From CAWDVH01 sp963805705 (GTDB lineage Bacteria > Actinomycetota > Actinomycetes > Streptosporangiales > Streptosporangiaceae): DNA of 64,000 bases. This document shows, piece after piece, positions 61,569-64,000 of this stretch (positions within the stretch are counted from its first letter, which is position 1; each line of letters starts with the position of its first letter). The translations under genes were made by a program, and so were the position numbers. The notes below the pieces were generated by a model. It searched no databases. It was not told the DNA's origin and saw nothing but the letters and a program-made list of their open reading frames with translations. The stretch lies in NCBI GenBank assembly GCA_963805705.1, contig CAWDVH010000005.1, forward strand, positions 1,550,001 through 1,614,000. The letters are read 5' to 3'.

Positions 61569-62519
61569 ATGACCACACCAGCACGTCGAGAGGGGCCAGC
61601 GGCCCTCGATGCCGCCGACTTCAGCCGTCTGTACCAGCGCCTGCGGGACGTGTCGGACTGGGGTCCGGCCGACCGGCGCGGCGCGCTGAACAACATCACG
61701 CCCCAGCGCGTGCTCGCCGCGGTGACCGAGATCCGGCTCGGCCGCTCGATCTCGCTCGCCGCTCCCATCGCCACTGGCGTAGCTCTCGACAACCCCGACC
61801 CCGCCGTCCATCAGATGACCAGCCCGGCCGGGGATCAGGCCGATCCGATCGGCCTGTCATTCGCGATGGACCGGCTGGCCATGAACGTGCACGGCAACGC
61901 CGACAGCCATATGGACGCCCTGTGTCATGTCATGTACCGCGCCCGCCTGTACAACGGCGTGCCGGCCGACACCGTCACCGACGAGGGGGCGGCGGAGCTG
62001 TCCATCGAGGTGGCCCGCGACGGGATTGCCGGCCGCGGGGTCCTGCTCGACATCCCGCGGCTGCGCAATCTGCCCTGGCTGGAGCCGGGCGATCACGTAA
62101 CGGCCGATGACCTGGCCGCGGCCGAGGAAGCGCAGCAGGTGCGCGTCGGGCCCGGTGACCTGCTCTTCATCCGCGTCGGGCACCGGCGGCGCCGGGCCGA
62201 ACTCGGTGCCTGGGATGCCGCGCTGGCGCGGGCCGGGCTGCATCCCACCGCGCTGGAGTTCGCCGCGCAGCGGCGGGTCGGGGTGCTGGGCAGCGACGGC
62301 AACAACGACACCGCCCCGAGCATGGCCGAGGGCGTCGAGTTCCCCGTGCACGTGCTCGCCATCAACGCGATGGGCCTGCATCTGCTCGACTACCTGCAGT
62401 TCGATGACCTCGCCCCGCTCTGCGCGGAGTCGGGCCGCTGGTCGTTCTTCTGCGTGATCGCACCACTGCGGCTGGTCCATGGCACGGGATCCCCGGTCAA
62501 CCCCATCGCGATCATGTAA
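61569..62519 (+). CDS. Cyclase family protein (kynurenine formamidase-like)
   Basis: 316 residues. The metal motif HGNADSHMDALCHV (HxGTHxD type) is present at about residues 104-117, with RGVLLDIPRLR and GPGDLLFIRVGH further on. The family, Pfam Cyclase, includes kynurenine formamidase and isatin hydrolase; no kyn genes are nearby. The extended N-terminus with DWGPADRRGALNNITPQRVL is typical of the bacterial isatin hydrolase-like branch. Convergent with the methyltransferase gene. Confidence 0.83.
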   Translation: MTTPARREGPAALDAADFSRLYQRLRDVSDWGPADRRGALNNITPQRVLAAVTEIRLGRSISLAAPIATGVALDNPDPAVHQMTSPAGDQADPIGLSFAMDRLAMNVHGNADSHMDALCHVMYRARLYNGVPADTVTDEGAAELSIEVARDGIAGRGVLLDIPRLRNLPWLEPGDHVTADDLAAAEEAQQVRVGPGDLLFIRVGHRRRRAELGAWDAALARAGLHPTALEFAAQRRVGVLGSDGNNDTAPSMAEGVEFPVHVLAINAMGLHLLDYLQFDDLAPLCAESGRWSFFCVIAPLRLVHGTGSPVNPIAIM

Positions 62520-62561
62520 TCTCACGGCCGGGACGCGGCACGGACCTCCGGCTCCGGCCAG

Positions 62562-63440
62562 TCAGGGCCGGACGGCCCGGATGAGCACGTACTGGATGAT
62601 CCGGCGGCGCCACAGCAGTTCCAGCTGGCTCAGCAGCAGGCGGGCAGCCGCTCGCTGCCCGGGCGGCGCAGCGGGCGCCGTCCGCAGCCGCTGGCCGATC
62701 AGATGGAGCGCGGGAGCGATGACGCGGTCGCCGCACACGGTGACGTCTACGTCCGCGAAACCGGCCGCCGTGGCGGCCCTGGCGATCTGGCTGGCCGTCA
62801 GGGCTGCGTTGGGCCGCAGCCCGAAGATCCGCAGCTGGGTAACGCCAGATAGCAGCTCCAGGGGACCGAGCGGCAGCCGCTCGGCCGAGATGTCGGAGGT
62901 GCTCAGCACCCCGCCCGGCCTGAGCACGCGGAAGCACTCATCGAAGAACGCCCGGCGGGACCGGAAATGAAACGCGGCTTCCACGCTGATCACGCCGTCG
63001 ACGCTCCCGGCGGCCACCGGCAGCCGCGTAGCGTCCCCGGCGACCCCCCGCGCGGCCGCCTCGCGGAGCCGGGCCCGGCCAGCGGACAGCTGCCATTCGG
63101 TGATGTTCACCGCGATCAGCCTGCTCGGCCGCAGGACTTCCGCGATGACCGGATCTTGCGTGCCGAGACCGTTCCCGACGTCGAGTACCACGCCGGCGGA
63201 GGGCAGCGCCGCCGCCACGGTTTCCACCAGCCGGCGGCAGGCCGTTTCGGCTTCGTCCTCGGTGCCTGGTCCCTCCCACAGGCCCAGGTTGAGCCATCCC
63301 GGAGCCGGCGCGAGAAAGAAATCCGACCCGATGCTCTCATACACCCGCGCGGCGGGATTGCGGCCCTGCCGGAAGATCCCGGCGACGTGCCGCAGGTGCT
63401 GGCTGGTCCACGCGGTGGGCCGCGTTGCGTCGGTCACCAT
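62562..63440 (-). CDS. Class I SAM-dependent methyltransferase
   Basis: 292 residues; ATG at 63440 with CTGGAG upstream. Motif I is VVLDVGNGLGTQDPVI (about 88-103), followed by VDGVISVEAAFHFRSRRAFFDECFRVLRPGGVLSTSD, the pattern of Erg6/UbiE-like methyltransferases. The N-terminal PGWLNLGLWEGPGTEDEAETACRRL resembles actinobacterial small-molecule methyltransferases. Substrate unknown. Divergent from the aminotransferase start, with 123 bp between. Confidence 0.85.
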   Translation of the reverse strand: MVTDATRPTAWTSQHLRHVAGIFRQGRNPAARVYESIGSDFFLAPAPGWLNLGLWEGPGTEDEAETACRRLVETVAAALPSAGVVLDVGNGLGTQDPVIAEVLRPSRLIAVNITEWQLSAGRARLREAAARGVAGDATRLPVAAGSVDGVISVEAAFHFRSRRAFFDECFRVLRPGGVLSTSDISAERLPLGPLELLSGVTQLRIFGLRPNAALTASQIARAATAAGFADVDVTVCGDRVIAPALHLIGQRLRTAPAAPPGQRAAARLLLSQLELLWRRRIIQYVLIRAVRP

Positions 63441-63563
63441 ATCGGTCTCCAGCGTACGGGGGCGGAGGCCAGCCCGCTGACCGGTCCTTCGCGATCTTGA
63501 TGAGCGCGGCCGCTCCTGGGACACTGGCAGCGAGCCAGCACGGCGAGGAAAGAAGGCGCAGCC

Positions 63564-64000
63564 ATCACTATCGATGCGGACCGGGGCAGGGAACTATCGG
63601 GGCTGCAGGACGGCGGCATCGTCACGCGCTGGGCGCGGGAGAATCCCCGCTCGGCCGCGCTTCATGCCAGGGCACAGCGGGTGCTCCCTGGCGGGGTGAC
63701 GCACGACGTGCGCCTGGCGGACCCCTTTCCGCTGGCCGTCACGCGAGCCCAGGGAGCCCGCAAGTGGGATCTGGACGGTCACGAGCTCACCTGCTACGTA
63801 ATGGGTCACGGCGCGCTCCTGCTCGGGCACGGCCATCCCGAGGTCGTGGCCGCGGTCCGCGACCAGGCGGGCAGGTCGTTGCATCCCGGTGCCTGTCACG
63901 AGCTGGAGAGCGACTGGGCGGAGGCGGTAACCCGCCTGGTCCCGTCGGCCGAGCGGGTCCGCTTCACCTCCAGCGGGACGGAGGCTTCCCTGCTGGCCCT
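63564..64000 (+). CDS. Class III aminotransferase (HemL-like), partial, non-canonical start
   Basis: Runs off the window after about 145 residues. Sequence SAALHARAQRVLPGGVTHDVRLADPFP, then GARKWDLDGHELTCYVMGHGALLLGHGHPEVV and RFTSSGTEASLLAL is that of glutamate-1-semialdehyde aminomutase-like PLP enzymes; SGTEA is the PLP-phosphate site. An in-frame TGA is at 63501, and no ATG, GTG or TTG lies between it and the conserved part. A GAAGG site precedes an ATC codon at 63564, which is placed where a start should be. The lysine that binds PLP lies beyond the window. Confidence 0.75.
   Translation, partial: MTIDADRGRELSGLQDGGIVTRWARENPRSAALHARAQRVLPGGVTHDVRLADPFPLAVTRAQGARKWDLDGHELTCYVMGHGALLLGHGHPEVVAAVRDQAGRSLHPGACHELESDWAEAVTRLVPSAERVRFTSSGTEASLLA

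Overview
The window is very GC-rich (about 70% or more by eye), with GTG and TTG starts, ATGA/GTGA gene overlaps, M. tuberculosis-type gene families (Rv1733c-like, a beta-PGM/GH65 pair, fused CobI-CobJ) and an aerobic cobalamin pathway. It is chromosomal DNA of a high-GC actinomycete; I cannot name the genus. No rRNA, tRNA, CRISPR array or insertion sequence was seen.

Layout. 0-12.6 kb: mixed single genes, including a sacsin-like ATPase, a two-part membrane protein, a DUF6325-like/LuxR-HTH fusion with internal repeats, a phospholipase D-type protein, a Clp-N/HTH protein divergent from a LigD phosphoesterase-domain protein, a homocysteine S-methyltransferase, a CGNR regulator and an Rv1733c-like membrane protein. 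12.6-16.8 kb: a coupled run of EamA transporter, beta-phosphoglucomutase-like HAD and GH65 enzyme. 16.8-19.4 kb: a NiCoT nickel/cobalt permease behind a Nur-box-like site, and a stand-alone PheS-like ligase with a structured leader. 19.5-32.7 kb: the main cobalamin cluster (cobB-cobA fusion, cobO, a ChlI/ChlD-like chelatase, cobN behind a cobalamin riboswitch; divergently cobG-cobH-cobIJ; then cobK on the minus strand behind an amidase and a patatin). 35.3-39.9 kb: a membrane NTPase with PASTA domains, a TetR/oxidoreductase pair with a double operator, and a truncated acyl-CoA ligase.

39.9-46.5 kb is an arsenic island: PstS-like lipoprotein, FAD/NAD disulfide-type reductase, aquaporin, three ArsR regulators, ArsI (C-As lyase family) and ArsM (arsenite methyltransferase). 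No ArsB, Acr3 or ArsC is present. The promoters of aqpS/arsR1 and arsI/arsR2 share a near-identical operator motif. 46.5-52.6 kb is a second cobalamin block: cobF-cobM-cobL on the minus strand and, behind a second cobalamin riboswitch, a BtuCDF-like importer. Together with NiCoT and the chelatase this gives cobalt import, ring synthesis, cobalt insertion, adenosylation and cobalamin uptake; cobD, cobQ, cobC and cobUST are not here.

52.6-64 kb: thioredoxin with a zinc ribbon, DHA2-type MFS pump, DUF1707 protein, sugar porter, an unidentified protein, a Tat-exported phosphoesterase, a VOC protein, a RibD-type reductase, a cyclase-family hydrolase, a methyltransferase and the start of a class III aminotransferase with no canonical start codon.

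A striking property is that at least five genes (cobG, cobIJ, cobK, cobF and the DHA2 pump) are broken by single-base shifts in GC-rich runs while protein similarity continues in the other frame. I treat these as probable sequence errors or very young mutations; raw reads are needed to decide.
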